Positions 24,467 to 33,269 of a stretch of 35,036 nt of DNA are shown here, one piece after another. The notes under the pieces were generated by a model, which saw nothing but the letters and a program-made list of their open reading frames with translations, made no database searches and was not told where the DNA came from. Source of the stretch: Acidobacteria bacterium 13_2_20CM_57_17. Its GTDB lineage: Bacteria; Acidobacteriota; Terriglobia; Acidiferrales; UBA7541. The position numbers were made by a program, and so were the translations under genes. Where the stretch lies: positions 1 through 35,036 of the forward strand of contig MNDE01000090.1 in assembly GCA_001914785.1 (NCBI GenBank). The letters run 5' to 3'. Position 1 is the first letter of the stretch. Every line of letters begins with the position of its first letter.

Positions 24467-24556
24467 GCAGGGCGCTCCATTCGAATGAGGGCTTCAATTA
24501 GAAAATACCGCGGAAGGGTGTCCGGAGGAAAGCCGGAGCGAACCGGAACGAAGGAC

Positions 24557-25498
24557 TCACGGATGAGCTGTGTTGCCCAGTTCGCGCCAGGTGACGAGCT
24601 TGATGTTTTGTTCCTGGAGCAACTGGTGGAATTCCTTGCTGGTGAAAAAATCGAAATCGCGCTGACGCCAGGCAGCGCCCCAAGTGTCGCGCTCGCGCGT
24701 TGCGGCTCTCATTTCGTCATCGGCGAAAGCGAGATGGATGACGAATTCGGTGACGCCCGGTTGAAGATTTTTTAGCGCGGTCTTGTAAAACTCCGCCCAT
24801 TTTTCCGGGGGAACGGCGGGAGCGATGGTGACGGTGTGATCGATGACCACGTCAGCGGGAGTTAACGTGGATTCCAGATAGGGCTGCTCCTTGAACCAGT
24901 CCCGGGTGACAAAAAACGGGAGCTTGTACGCGTGCGCCACCCGAAGAAATACTTCGAAAAGGTCCTTGCCACTACTGATGAGGCGGTATTGATGAGAATC
25001 AAGATGAGTGGGGCGAACACCCATCGCATAAGCGCGGTCAATTTGCGCGCGAAGCTCGAACTCGACTTCCTGGGGATTTATTTTTGTGGACGGCGTCCAG
25101 TCGCGATGAAAATAACCGTTTTCGTCGACCAGGCTGGGAACTTTGTCCTTTGAAGCGACGGGGCCCCAGCGGTAGTAGACACGCTCGCTGGTCAGAGTAA
25201 GGTGAAGGCCGAGATCGCTGGCCCGATGGGATTTGGCGTAATCGGCAATTTCCGGAAACCATGGGCAGGGGACCATGATGCTGGCAGAGTTGACGGCTCC
25301 GGTGTCGAGAGCTTTGATGGTCGCGGCGTTCACGGAATGAGTCACGCCAACATCGTCGGCGTGGACAATCAGGAGCCTGGCGTCTGGCGGGAAACCGAGC
25401 CTTTCGGCGAGAGTCTTGCCAGCGTCCTGCCCGCGCGCATCGAGAAGGGCACAAGCAAGGCAGAGGAAAAGCAAGGTTGTGATGCGGCTTCGAATCAT
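24557..25498 (-). CDS. Secreted YdjC/ChbG-type carbohydrate deacetylase
   Basis: The product has 313 residues with a signal peptide (about 1-23; LLFLCLACALLDARG). The YdjC fold shows HADDVG (Asp48/Asp49), DLGLHLTLTSE (His99) and PTHLDSHQ (His165), the usual metal-binding and catalytic set. Characterised relatives deacetylate chito-oligosaccharides in the cytoplasm. This one is exported, so it may act on chitin or peptidoglycan fragments or other N-acetyl sugars outside the cytoplasm (inference). AAAGG precedes the ATG at 25498. The GH3 gene ends 31 bp upstream on the same strand, so the two may share a transcript. Confidence 0.86.
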   Translation of the reverse strand: MIRSRITTLLFLCLACALLDARGQDAGKTLAERLGFPPDARLLIVHADDVGVTHSVNAATIKALDTGAVNSASIMVPCPWFPEIADYAKSHRASDLGLHLTLTSERVYYRWGPVASKDKVPSLVDENGYFHRDWTPSTKINPQEVEFELRAQIDRAYAMGVRPTHLDSHQYRLISSGKDLFEVFLRVAHAYKLPFFVTRDWFKEQPYLESTLTPADVVIDHTVTIAPAVPPEKWAEFYKTALKNLQPGVTEFVIHLAFADDEMRAATRERDTWGAAWRQRDFDFFTSKEFHQLLQEQNIKLVTWRELGNTAHP

Positions 25499-25529
25499 GG
25501 GCGGCCTTTAGAACACTCCGAGTTAATTT

Positions 25530-28193
25530 CTAGTCCTCCAAGGTTGCGCCGGACGTGATTTCGAATGACGTTCGAGCACCCTTGGTTGGAGGCTGGCCAG
25601 GACCGGCAATCGGCTGGCCGCCGCCGATCCAAACATCGACCGCGCCAGGGACAACGCGGCGGGCTCCGGCCTCGTCGACGATACTCAAATCGCGGTCGTG
25701 CAAAGTGAAATCCACCGTTTTGGAAGCAGCAGCGTCGAGATGGATGCGCTGGAACCCAGCGAGTGCGCGAATCGGCGCGCCATCGACGCCCGGATGAGCG
25801 AGATAAAGTTGCACAACTTCATCGCCTGCAGCGGAACCACCGTTGGTCACGCGAACGGAGACGGTAACTGTGCCGTCCGCGGCGACTTTCGCCTGGCTTA
25901 CTTTCGCGTCGGAATAATTGAAGGACGAAAAACTCAGACCGTAGCCGAAAGGATAAAGCGGCTGCTCGGTGAAGTAGCGATACGTGCGGCCGGACATGGA
26001 ATAGTTTCCAAACGGCGGAAGCTGCACGACGGATTGATAAAATGTCACAGGAAGTCTTCCCGCGGGATTGTAATCGCCAGAAAGGACATCCGCGACGGCG
26101 GCGCCGCCTTCCTCACCGGGATACCAGGCTTCGACGATGGCCGCGGCGTGCTGCTGCGCCCAGTTCACAGACAGCGCGCTGCCGTTTGTGAGAATAACGA
26201 TCAAGGGTTTTCCCGTGGCCGCGACGGATTCGAGAAGTTCTTCCTGAGGCCGCGGGAGATTGAGGTCCAGGCGATCGCCGCCGAAAAAGCCTGGATCGCT
26301 GGAGTCACTTTCCTCGCCTTCGAATTGCGCGCTGATGCCGACCACGGCGATGACGACATCCGCCTTGCGAGCGGCGCTCACGGCGTCTTCGGTCAGATTC
26401 GGCGGCAACCAGAGCAGCCGCGCCGTGGCTTCCCACCAGCCGTGGAAGTACTCGATTCGAATCGGATAAGCATGACCAGCCTGAAGGTGAACGAGAGTAG
26501 TCATCGTGCGCGTGCCATGGGGCGCGGAGTCATCGACAAACTTTTTTCCATCCAGGTAAATGCGGTAACCGCCGTCGGCGTTTGCACCCAGACGATAGTC
26601 GCCGTCCACTGGCGGGACCAGTTCACCAGTCCAGCGAATGGAGTAATTCCCCGCGGGAACGCCTGGTCCGGGCGAAACATTGTTCCATTCGAAATCCACC
26701 TTGGCATCCACGCGTTTCAAAACCGGAGCGCCTGAAAAATTGATGTTGGCAAAATATTCCGCGTTCAAGCCGGGCTGGGAATTCGCTCCGCCGGTGCGAA
26801 GGTGCTCCGAAGGAACGATAACCGCGCTCGTTTCCGTGACCGGGGCTCCCATGGCGGTAAGAATTTTCGCGCCGCGAAAGCGTTTGCGAATGCCTTCGAG
26901 AATGGTGGTGTAGCTGGACGGATTGCCATTGTAATTGCCGAGGAGCACGCTCAAAGAATCGCCATTGGGGCCGATGACCGCGATGGTTTTCACCGAAGAT
27001 TTCAGCGGCAACGTGTTGCGATCGTTTTTCAGCAGCACGATCGATTTGCGCGCGGCTTCGAGAGCAAGCTGGCGATGCGCGGGAGTGTCGTTGTCGGCCA
27101 TGGTTAGCTTCGACCACGGCACGCGCTCCTGCAGGTCAAACATGCCGAGCCGGAACCGCGCTTCGAAAAGGCGTTTCACGGCGCGATCGACGTCAGCGTT
27201 CGAAAGGAGTCGGTTGCGGACCGCAAACGGCAGCGCGCCAAACTCCGGCCCGCAGCTCAAGTCCGTTCCCGCTTTTACCGCGAGCGCGGCGGCTTGCTCG
27301 AGAGTTAAGACGAACCCGTGGCCTTGATGGAGGTCGCTGATGGCCCAGCAATCCGAGACGACATAGCCTTTGAAGCCCCATTTGTTGCGCAATGAGTCAA
27401 AGAGAAGATGATTCGCGCAGGCCGGCTCGCCGCGTACGGCGTTATAAGCGCACATGACCGAATCGGCATGGGCTTCCATGATGGTGGCGCGAAACGCGGG
27501 CGTGTAGGTGTCCGCGAAATCGTGGGGGGAAACCGGCACGTTGAAGCGATGCCGCAAAACTTCGGGGCCGCTGTGGACGGCAAAATGTTTGGGTGTCGAA
27601 ACTGTTTTCAAATAATTCGGGTCGTCGCCTTGCAAGCCGCTTACGAAGGCCACTCCGATGCGGCTGGTCAAGTACGGATCTTCGCCGTAGGTTTCCTGGC
27701 CGCGCCCCCAGCGTGGGTCGCGAAAAATATTGATGTTCGGCGACCAGAAAGTGAGGCCGTAGTAGCGGCCAGTGTTTCCGTGCTGGATCGCATCGTTGTA
27801 TTTCGCGCGCGCTTCGGTGGAAATCACGTCGGCGACACGATGGATCAGATCGGTGTCCCACGTAGCGGCAAGACCGATCGCCTGAGGGAAAACGGTTGCG
27901 TTTCCCGCGCGGGCCACGCCGTGCAAGCCTTCGTTCCACCAGTTGTACGCCGGAATGCCGAGGCGGGAAATGCCCGGCGCGACGTCTTGCATCTGCGCGA
28001 CTTTCTCTTCGAGCGTCATTCGCGAGACCAGATCGTTCACGCGCTGTTCCAGAGGAAGGCTCGGGTCGAGATAGGCGGGCCGAGCAGGCTCCTTGGCCGC
28101 GGAAGCGTTCGCCGCAGTTTGGGCGTTCAAATTCGACGCGCCGAAAAACAAGCACAGAAATGCCGCGAGAAATCGCAAAAGACGGTTTTTCAT
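25530..28193 (-). CDS. Secreted glycoside hydrolase family 3 (beta-xylosidase/glucosidase-like) with PA14 domain
   Basis: The product has 887 residues. A signal peptide (about 1-24) is followed by the GH3 TIM barrel (about 45-350), which contains NWWNEGLHGVAR, DPRWGRGQETYGEDPYL and KHFAVHSGPE. The nucleophile is Asp281 in VVSDCWAI. The second GH3 domain is interrupted by a PA14-like insert (about 470-600; AEYFANINFSGAP, DGDYRLGANADGGYRIYLDG). The acid/base is expected in the FEGEESDSSD cluster (about 625-633). A fibronectin-III-like domain ends the protein (about 775-870). The WNEGLHGV and SDC motifs resemble the beta-xylosidase/arabinosidase branch of GH3, but glucosidase activity is also possible. 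It probably works with the esterase and TonB receptor in plant-glycan use. Confidence 0.93.
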   Translation of the reverse strand: MKNRLLRFLAAFLCLFFGASNLNAQTAANASAAKEPARPAYLDPSLPLEQRVNDLVSRMTLEEKVAQMQDVAPGISRLGIPAYNWWNEGLHGVARAGNATVFPQAIGLAATWDTDLIHRVADVISTEARAKYNDAIQHGNTGRYYGLTFWSPNINIFRDPRWGRGQETYGEDPYLTSRIGVAFVSGLQGDDPNYLKTVSTPKHFAVHSGPEVLRHRFNVPVSPHDFADTYTPAFRATIMEAHADSVMCAYNAVRGEPACANHLLFDSLRNKWGFKGYVVSDCWAISDLHQGHGFVLTLEQAAALAVKAGTDLSCGPEFGALPFAVRNRLLSNADVDRAVKRLFEARFRLGMFDLQERVPWSKLTMADNDTPAHRQLALEAARKSIVLLKNDRNTLPLKSSVKTIAVIGPNGDSLSVLLGNYNGNPSSYTTILEGIRKRFRGAKILTAMGAPVTETSAVIVPSEHLRTGGANSQPGLNAEYFANINFSGAPVLKRVDAKVDFEWNNVSPGPGVPAGNYSIRWTGELVPPVDGDYRLGANADGGYRIYLDGKKFVDDSAPHGTRTMTTLVHLQAGHAYPIRIEYFHGWWEATARLLWLPPNLTEDAVSAARKADVVIAVVGISAQFEGEESDSSDPGFFGGDRLDLNLPRPQEELLESVAATGKPLIVILTNGSALSVNWAQQHAAAIVEAWYPGEEGGAAVADVLSGDYNPAGRLPVTFYQSVVQLPPFGNYSMSGRTYRYFTEQPLYPFGYGLSFSSFNYSDAKVSQAKVAADGTVTVSVRVTNGGSAAGDEVVQLYLAHPGVDGAPIRALAGFQRIHLDAAASKTVDFTLHDRDLSIVDEAGARRVVPGAVDVWIGGGQPIAGPGQPPTKGARTSFEITSGATLED

Positions 28194-28252
28194 GGCGGAG
28201 ATTCTCGCTTACTCAGTGCCGGTAGTCCAGTACTGGTTCGCGACCGTAGCTG

Positions 28253-28834
28253 TCAACCGTTGGCAAACTTTGGCAGGAACATCCCGGTCTGTTTGGCGTG
28301 CGCGGCGAACTTTTCGCCGAACTCCTGCGAGAGGAAAGACTCTTCACGGCGCGCCTTCCAATAAAAGGATAGCCAGGCAACGGCCACGGCGAGCAACCCG
28401 CGCACTTCGCCCGTGGCAAGGACGGTTCCCAACAGCGCAAGGAGTATCCCGGTATAAATCGGATGGCGAATGTTGCGATACGGCCCGGTGCGAATTAACT
28501 CATGGCCCTCTTTCAAAGTGACGACGCCGCTCCAATTGGCCCCCAGATGCCAGCGGGCCCAAAATGCAACAGCCACTCCCGCGGCGGTCAGAAGAACGCC
28601 GGCCCATTCCACCGTGGGATCTGCGGGAACAAACCGAGCACCCAACCATCCATAGCGCGCTTCCGGCCGAACTAAAAGTTCAGCGGCGGCCACCAGCGGG
28701 AGCGTATAGATGAATCGCTGGCCCCACGTTTCGCGCCGCTTGGTTTTTTTCCGATTGAGCGCGGAAACCAGCCAATACAATCCAAATAAAACCCAGAGCG
28801 CGTTGTTCCATTCTCGTGGCGAGGAAGAATCCAT
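28253..28834 (-). CDS. Isoprenylcysteine carboxyl methyltransferase-like integral membrane protein
   Basis: The product has 193 residues with about five membrane helices (segments near 12-26, 44-56, 74-92, 128-141 and 146-158). The ICMT/phospholipid-methyltransferase signature LIRTGPYRNIRHPIYTG lies at about 113-129, and a C-terminal RREESFLSQEFGEKFAAH follows. These bind S-adenosylmethionine and methylate a carboxyl or lipid group; in bacteria the substrate is rarely known. The ATG at 28834 comes 10 bp after the stop of korB, so it is probably in the korAB transcript. There is no clear ribosome-binding site. Confidence 0.82.
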   Translation of the reverse strand: MDSSSPREWNNALWVLFGLYWLVSALNRKKTKRRETWGQRFIYTLPLVAAAELLVRPEARYGWLGARFVPADPTVEWAGVLLTAAGVAVAFWARWHLGANWSGVVTLKEGHELIRTGPYRNIRHPIYTGILLALLGTVLATGEVRGLLAVAVAWLSFYWKARREESFLSQEFGEKFAAHAKQTGMFLPKFANG

Positions 28835-28844
28835 GGGTGAGTTG

Positions 28845-29744
28845 CTACATCAACTCCTCGACGAACGAACGGGCAACTTCGGGCGGCACCTTCAGATCGC
28901 CATGGACCAACGGGCCATTGTTCAGGACCGGCTCGGCACCGTGCAGAGTAGAAACGTCGGTGCGCTCGAAGAATTTCCCGATGGGAATCTCCTCGCCCCA
29001 GAGCAGCGACTTCTCCATGGCAGCCATCCAGTTGGTGGGATCATGCGCGGAATCGTCTTCGAGCTTCTTCACGCGGGGACGGAACCACTGATAGGTATTG
29101 TCGTGATTGTAAGTGACGCAGGGGCTGAAGACATCCAGAAACGAAAAACCCGGATGTTCGATGCCTTGTTTGATCAATTCGGTCAGATGCTTTTGCTCTC
29201 CGCTGAAGCCGCGCGCAACGAACGTTGCTCCGGCGGCGAGGGCCAGAGAAATCGGGTTGACCGGTGCTTCGATGTTGCCGAAAGGCATGCTTTTGGTCTT
29301 CATGCCAATGCGGCTGGTTGGCGACGTCTGGCCGGTGGTCAAGCCATAGATCTGGTTGTCCATGACGATGTAAAGCAGGTCCACATTGCGGCGCATCGAA
29401 TGGACAAAATGGTTGCCGCCGATCCCAAAGCCGTCACCGTCGCCGCCCGTCACCAAAACGGTTAGCTCGTGGTTCGCAAGCTTCAGTCCGGTAGCCACCG
29501 CCAACGCGCGGCCATGCAGTGTGTGCATTCCGTAAGTATTCATGTACCCAGGGAAGTTAGACGAGCAGCCGATGCCGCTGATAGTCACCACGTTGTAAGT
29601 TGGGATGCGCAGCTCAACCAGCGCCTTTTGTACCGCCGCGAGCACACCGAAATCGCCGCATCCCGGACACCAGTCGGGATCGACTTTACCTTTCAAATCC
29701 GCCATGGTCAGTTGCTGACTGGCACGCTGTACGCTTGTCGCCAT
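28845..29744 (-). CDS. korB: 2-oxoacid:ferredoxin oxidoreductase, beta subunit
   Basis: The product has 299 residues. It has the thiamine-diphosphate domain of the family, with GGDGDGFGIGG (about 100-110) and the downstream DNQIYG. The four cysteines that ligate the single 4Fe-4S cluster are visible: Cys26 and Cys29 (CPGC), Cys60 (GIGC) and Cys209 (SPC). With KorA it oxidises a 2-oxoacid, probably 2-oxoglutarate, to the CoA ester while reducing ferredoxin. GGAGG lies just before the ATG at 29744; the in-frame extension to 29807 overlaps korA and is unlikely. The subunit gene order alpha-beta is standard. Confidence 0.94.
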   Translation of the reverse strand: MATSVQRASQQLTMADLKGKVDPDWCPGCGDFGVLAAVQKALVELRIPTYNVVTISGIGCSSNFPGYMNTYGMHTLHGRALAVATGLKLANHELTVLVTGGDGDGFGIGGNHFVHSMRRNVDLLYIVMDNQIYGLTTGQTSPTSRIGMKTKSMPFGNIEAPVNPISLALAAGATFVARGFSGEQKHLTELIKQGIEHPGFSFLDVFSPCVTYNHDNTYQWFRPRVKKLEDDSAHDPTNWMAAMEKSLLWGEEIPIGKFFERTDVSTLHGAEPVLNNGPLVHGDLKVPPEVARSFVEELM

Positions 29745-29757
29745 TTGCGTCTCCTCC

Positions 29758-31560
29758 TCAGACCATAATCTCGTGCATGGGAACGGACAGTTTCGTCTGC
29801 CCAGCAAGTTGCTGCTTCACGGCCTCCACGATGTGGTGCGGCATGAAGGGTTCGCCGTCGTATTTGCGGATGTGGCCGTCCGGCACAAAGCTGGTTTCGC
29901 TGCGCAGGTAGCGCGCAAACTGGCCGCTGTAATTGTTCTCCACGATGATGGTGTGGCGCGAATCCCGCAGAATGTCCAGAATCGCTTCGCCATGCAGCGG
30001 CACGAGCCAGCGGATTTGCAGTTGATTTGCGGAGACTCCTTCTTCATTGAGGATTTCGCAGGCCTCCTCGATGACACCTTTCGTGGAACCCCAGCCGATC
30101 AACGTTACATCCGCGTCGCGCGGCCCCGACAGCGTTGGCGGCGGCACCGCGGCTTCGATACCCGCCACCTTGCGCATGCGTTTTTCCATCATGGCGCGGC
30201 GCTTGATTGGATTCGTGAATTCGTCGCTGATCAGTACGCCGTCTTCCATGTGCTCATCCGTCGCAACCGTGTGGATGTGACCTGGCACGCCCGGAACCGC
30301 CCGTGGTGAAATGCCGCTGTCGGTGATTTTGTAGCGCTTGTAATCGCCGTTCCTGGCAGCAGCGATGGACGCTCCGTTGCCGTTGCCATTCGTCATGATC
30401 AGTTCGCCGCGGTCGATGCTCTGGTTGAAATCCAGATCTTTGGGATGCACGCTGAGCCGGCCTTCCGACAGCAGCAGATCGCATAATACGAGGCCCGGGC
30501 ACTGGAAGCGGTCAGCAAGGTTGAAGATTTCGGGGATCAGTTTGAAGCAATCGCCGATGTCCAACGGAGCGGCAATGACTCGCGGATAATCGCCGAACGC
30601 GGCGCCGAGCATTTGCCACAGATCGCCTTGCTCGGTCTTGGTAGGGACACCCGTGGACGGGCCGGCTCGCTGGCAGTTGATGACCACGACTGGCGTCTCG
30701 ATCATCGCGGACATGCCCAGGCCCTCGCTCATCAGAGCAAATCCGCCGCCCGACGTGGCGCACATGGCGCGGACGCCGGCGTGCGCCGCGCCGATCGTCA
30801 TGTTGATCACTCCGATTTCGTCTTCGACCTGCCGCACCATGATGCCGGCTTTGCGCGCGTGCGCCGCCATCCAGTGCAGCACGCCCGTCGAAGGACTCAT
30901 CGGGTAAGCGCAGTAGAATTTCACGCCAGCCGCTGCCCCGCCCATGGCCATGGCGACGTTGCCGCTTAGGATCGCGTAGCGATTCTCCGTTTTGGGAATG
31001 GGATTAGGAAAAGCCATGAAGTGCGCGGCGGCATAATCGTAGCCGGCCCGCGCCACGCCGACATTCTCTGCCACCACGGCTTCGCCTTTTTTCTTGAACT
31101 GCTCGCGGAGAACTTCTTCCAGCGCCTGGAAGCCGATCCCCATCATGTGCAGGCCCGCGCCCATTGCCAGCGTATTCTGCGCGACCTTATTTCTGCTGAT
31201 GTCCGCCAGTTCGGAAACGGGGAGCGGGCAAAGCTGGACTCCATCTGCTGCAGGTCCCGGCTTTATCGTGTCCGCGTTGTAGATGCAAGCCGCGCCGACA
31301 GTGAGCAGTTGCAGGTGCCGGTCCATGGTGTCCTGGTTCAGGGGGATAAGCAGATCGAGGCGGTCACCCATGTTGGTGACTTTTTCCGTGCCCGTTCGAA
31401 TCGTCAGTAAGGTGTGGCCGCCGCGGATGATGGATTGGTAGGCGTTGTAGGCATTCAGGTGCAGGCCGCGCCGGCTGAAGATTTTTGCGAAAATGTCGCC
31501 CGGGGTGGCGACTCCCTGTCCGGCCGCGCCTCCGATACCGATAGCGAAGGTTTGCTTCAT
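29758..31560 (-). CDS. korA: 2-oxoacid:ferredoxin oxidoreductase, fused gamma-alpha subunit
   Basis: The product has 600 residues. An N-terminal gamma domain (about 1-190; GIGGAAGQGVATPGDIFAKI, SIIRGGHT) is fused to the alpha pyrimidine-binding domain (about 200-420; YPMSPSTGVLHWMAAH, EDEIGVINMTIGA, SGGGFALMSEGLGM). A C-terminal domain follows (about 465-600; VTLIGWGSTKGVIEEA). This is the two-subunit KorA form. AGAGGG precedes the ATG at 31560. The stop is 13 bp before korB. No delta (ferredoxin-like) subunit gene is next to it, which is normal for the KorAB type. The exact substrate (2-oxoglutarate or pyruvate) cannot be told from sequence alone; 2-oxoglutarate is the common case for this architecture. 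Confidence 0.94.
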   Translation of the reverse strand: MKQTFAIGIGGAAGQGVATPGDIFAKIFSRRGLHLNAYNAYQSIIRGGHTLLTIRTGTEKVTNMGDRLDLLIPLNQDTMDRHLQLLTVGAACIYNADTIKPGPAADGVQLCPLPVSELADISRNKVAQNTLAMGAGLHMMGIGFQALEEVLREQFKKKGEAVVAENVGVARAGYDYAAAHFMAFPNPIPKTENRYAILSGNVAMAMGGAAAGVKFYCAYPMSPSTGVLHWMAAHARKAGIMVRQVEDEIGVINMTIGAAHAGVRAMCATSGGGFALMSEGLGMSAMIETPVVVINCQRAGPSTGVPTKTEQGDLWQMLGAAFGDYPRVIAAPLDIGDCFKLIPEIFNLADRFQCPGLVLCDLLLSEGRLSVHPKDLDFNQSIDRGELIMTNGNGNGASIAAARNGDYKRYKITDSGISPRAVPGVPGHIHTVATDEHMEDGVLISDEFTNPIKRRAMMEKRMRKVAGIEAAVPPPTLSGPRDADVTLIGWGSTKGVIEEACEILNEEGVSANQLQIRWLVPLHGEAILDILRDSRHTIIVENNYSGQFARYLRSETSFVPDGHIRKYDGEPFMPHHIVEAVKQQLAGQTKLSVPMHEIMV

Positions 31561-31878
31561 CGCACCCTCTCTTACTGAGTGCCGGCCGTTCCATTGCTCC
31601 CCAGCGCTCGGCCGGGCTCAATTCAAAGTTCGTTTTCCCGTCAGCGAGACTCCTCCTGTGAAGGACTAGCTAGTTTTTCGGGTAGCGGGAGTATACACCC
31701 AATTCTTCCGCATATTCTCGCCAGCTAGAGATTTGGATTCGAACGCCCAAGCTGGGTTGGCTGGGAGTGTGCAGGGACAAAGAAGCAATCGCACAGAACT
31801 CCGCTCCCGCCAAATTGTCCGCGCATCAGCCAAATTGGAAGCTGTTTTTGTTGGCCTGCAAGGAGCACACTCTCCTCC
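31561..31878. other. Divergent intergenic region, no gene or riboswitch recognised
   Basis: These 318 bases separate the korA and PLP-enzyme genes. I see no SAM-riboswitch-like stem set before the PLP-enzyme gene and no convincing small gene. The TTCGAATCC text near 31731-31739 (minus strand) does not sit in a tRNA-like fold. Confidence 0.4.
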
Positions 31879-33063
31879 ATGAAAAACAAATCCCAGCACC
31901 AACTCGGGCCGCAAACACGAGCCATTCATGGCGGCGAACCGAATCGCCGTGGCGTCAATGGCCCCATCGTTACTGAAATCATCCGCTCCTCCACTTTTAC
32001 TTTTTCTTCCACGGAGGAAATGAAACTGTGGGCCGAGGGCAAGAACAAAGCTTACATTTATACGCGCTACGGCAATCCGACGCTTTCCGTTGCGGAAAAG
32101 AAAATCGCCGCGCTCGAAGGAGCGGAAGCCGCGGTGGTTACTTCGTCCGGTATGGCCGCAGTTTCTTCCGCGCTGCTTGCCGCGCTAAAAGCCGGCGACG
32201 AATTGATCTCCACCGCGGAAGTTTACGGCGGTTCGTACCGCTTGATGCGCGACGTTTTCCCTAATATGGGAATCACGGTGCGCCACGTCGCCACGGATCT
32301 AGCGGGCATCGAAAATCTCGTTACGCCACGTTCAAAAGTTCTTTACGTCGAAACGCCCACGAACCCGACGCTTCGCCTCGTTGATATTCAAAAAGCGGTG
32401 GCCTTCGCCAAGAAACACAAACTCGTCTCCATTATTGACAATACTTTCGCCACTCCTGTCTTGCAGAATCCCATCGCGCTTGGCTACGACATGGTCGTTC
32501 ACAGCGCCACGAAGGCACTCGCCGGCCATTCCGACATCATCGCGGGCGTTGCTGTCGGCAATTCGAGTTGGATGGAGCGCGTGCGCCAAATGATCATCTA
32601 CCTGGGTGGATCGATGGATCCCGGCGCGGCGTACCTGCTGATTCGCGGAATCAAAACGCTCGGCGTGCGCGTGCAGCGGCAGTGCGAAAACGCGATCGCC
32701 ATCGCCAAATTTCTGGAGAAGCATCCGAAAGTGGAGCGCGTGCATTATCCAGGCTTGAAATCGCATGAGGATCACAAACTCGCGGCAAAGCAGATGCGCG
32801 GATTCGGCTCCATGTTGGCGTTCGACATGAAGGGCGGGCTGCCGGCGGCGCGGCGCTTCTGCGATCGCGTCCGGCTGTTCCTGCTGGCGGCGAGTCTTGG
32901 CGGAGTGGAGTCGCTGGTAATTCTTCCGATTTACAGCTCGCACTACAACATGAGCAACGAAGAATTGCAGCGCGCGGGCGTCAGTCCGGGAACGGTGCGC
33001 GTTTCGATCGGCCTCGAAGACAAAGAAGATTTGATCGAGGATTTGAAGCAAGCGCTCGGCTGA
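31879..33063 (+). CDS. Cys/Met metabolism PLP-dependent enzyme (cystathionine gamma-synthase/lyase family)
   Basis: The product has 394 residues, typical of the family. Lys212 in VVHSATKALAGHSD is the PLP Schiff-base residue. Supporting motifs are YTRYGNPT (about 61-68), SSGMAA, EVYGGSYRL (Tyr116 stacks on PLP), ETPTNP and DNTFATP. The YGGSYR motif lacks the Cys of true methionine gamma-lyases, so a cystathionine gamma-synthase or lyase, or O-acyl-homoserine sulfhydrylase, is most likely. The specificity cannot be fixed from sequence. AGGAG lies 13 bp before the ATG at 31879, a rather long spacing. Confidence 0.9.
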   Translation: MKNKSQHQLGPQTRAIHGGEPNRRGVNGPIVTEIIRSSTFTFSSTEEMKLWAEGKNKAYIYTRYGNPTLSVAEKKIAALEGAEAAVVTSSGMAAVSSALLAALKAGDELISTAEVYGGSYRLMRDVFPNMGITVRHVATDLAGIENLVTPRSKVLYVETPTNPTLRLVDIQKAVAFAKKHKLVSIIDNTFATPVLQNPIALGYDMVVHSATKALAGHSDIIAGVAVGNSSWMERVRQMIIYLGGSMDPGAAYLLIRGIKTLGVRVQRQCENAIAIAKFLEKHPKVERVHYPGLKSHEDHKLAAKQMRGFGSMLAFDMKGGLPAARRFCDRVRLFLLAASLGGVESLVILPIYSSHYNMSNEELQRAGVSPGTVRVSIGLEDKEDLIEDLKQALG

Positions 33064-33146
33064 TTTTTTCCAGCGCGCAATTTCAGTTTCGCGCGGCGCT
33101 CAATTTTTAGCGCTCAGCTTTTTACAGCGACGCTCTTTGCAACCGC

Positions 33147-33232
33147 GCCGGTCTGAAGACCGGCCACTACAAAATCAAGAACAAGAACAAAACAAGCGAA
33201 ACGCCGTCCGGCCACTACAAAATCAAGAACAA
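33147..33232. repeat. REP-like palindrome plus 25-bp direct repeat
   Basis: GCCGGTCT-GA-AGACCGGC (33147-33164) is a perfect palindrome. It overlaps the first of two identical 25-bp direct repeats (33160-33184 and 33208-33232, period 48 bp), each beginning CCGGCCACTACAAAATCAAG. A related text, CCGCCACTACAAAA, occurs at about 21895-21908. The element lies in the convergent gap after the PLP-enzyme gene. Confidence 0.75.
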
Positions 33233-33269
33233 ACAAAAACCAAAAACAAAACTTCACGTCCGCAAAATC

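Noticed and set aside
25698..26735. 345-codon plus-strand frame opposite the GH3 gene
   Set aside because: Shadow of the GH3 coding sequence.
28208..28222. CCGGCACT(G/C)AGTAA occurring before the GH3 and korA starts and within the 64-aa gene (also near 31571 and 8236)
   Set aside because: Pairs of matching 14-mers are expected by chance in 35 kb, and one copy is inside a coding region.
31721..31760. TTCGAATCC text resembling a tRNA T-arm (minus strand)
   Set aside because: The flanking bases do not pair as a T-stem and no anticodon or acceptor stem is present.
31640..31878. Possible SAM riboswitch before the Cys/Met-metabolism gene
   Set aside because: No conserved SAM-I or SAM-II core or terminator-like stem found by eye.
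33160..33232. CRISPR-like direct repeat
   Set aside because: Only two repeats, the intervening 23 bp is low-complexity, and no cas genes are present.
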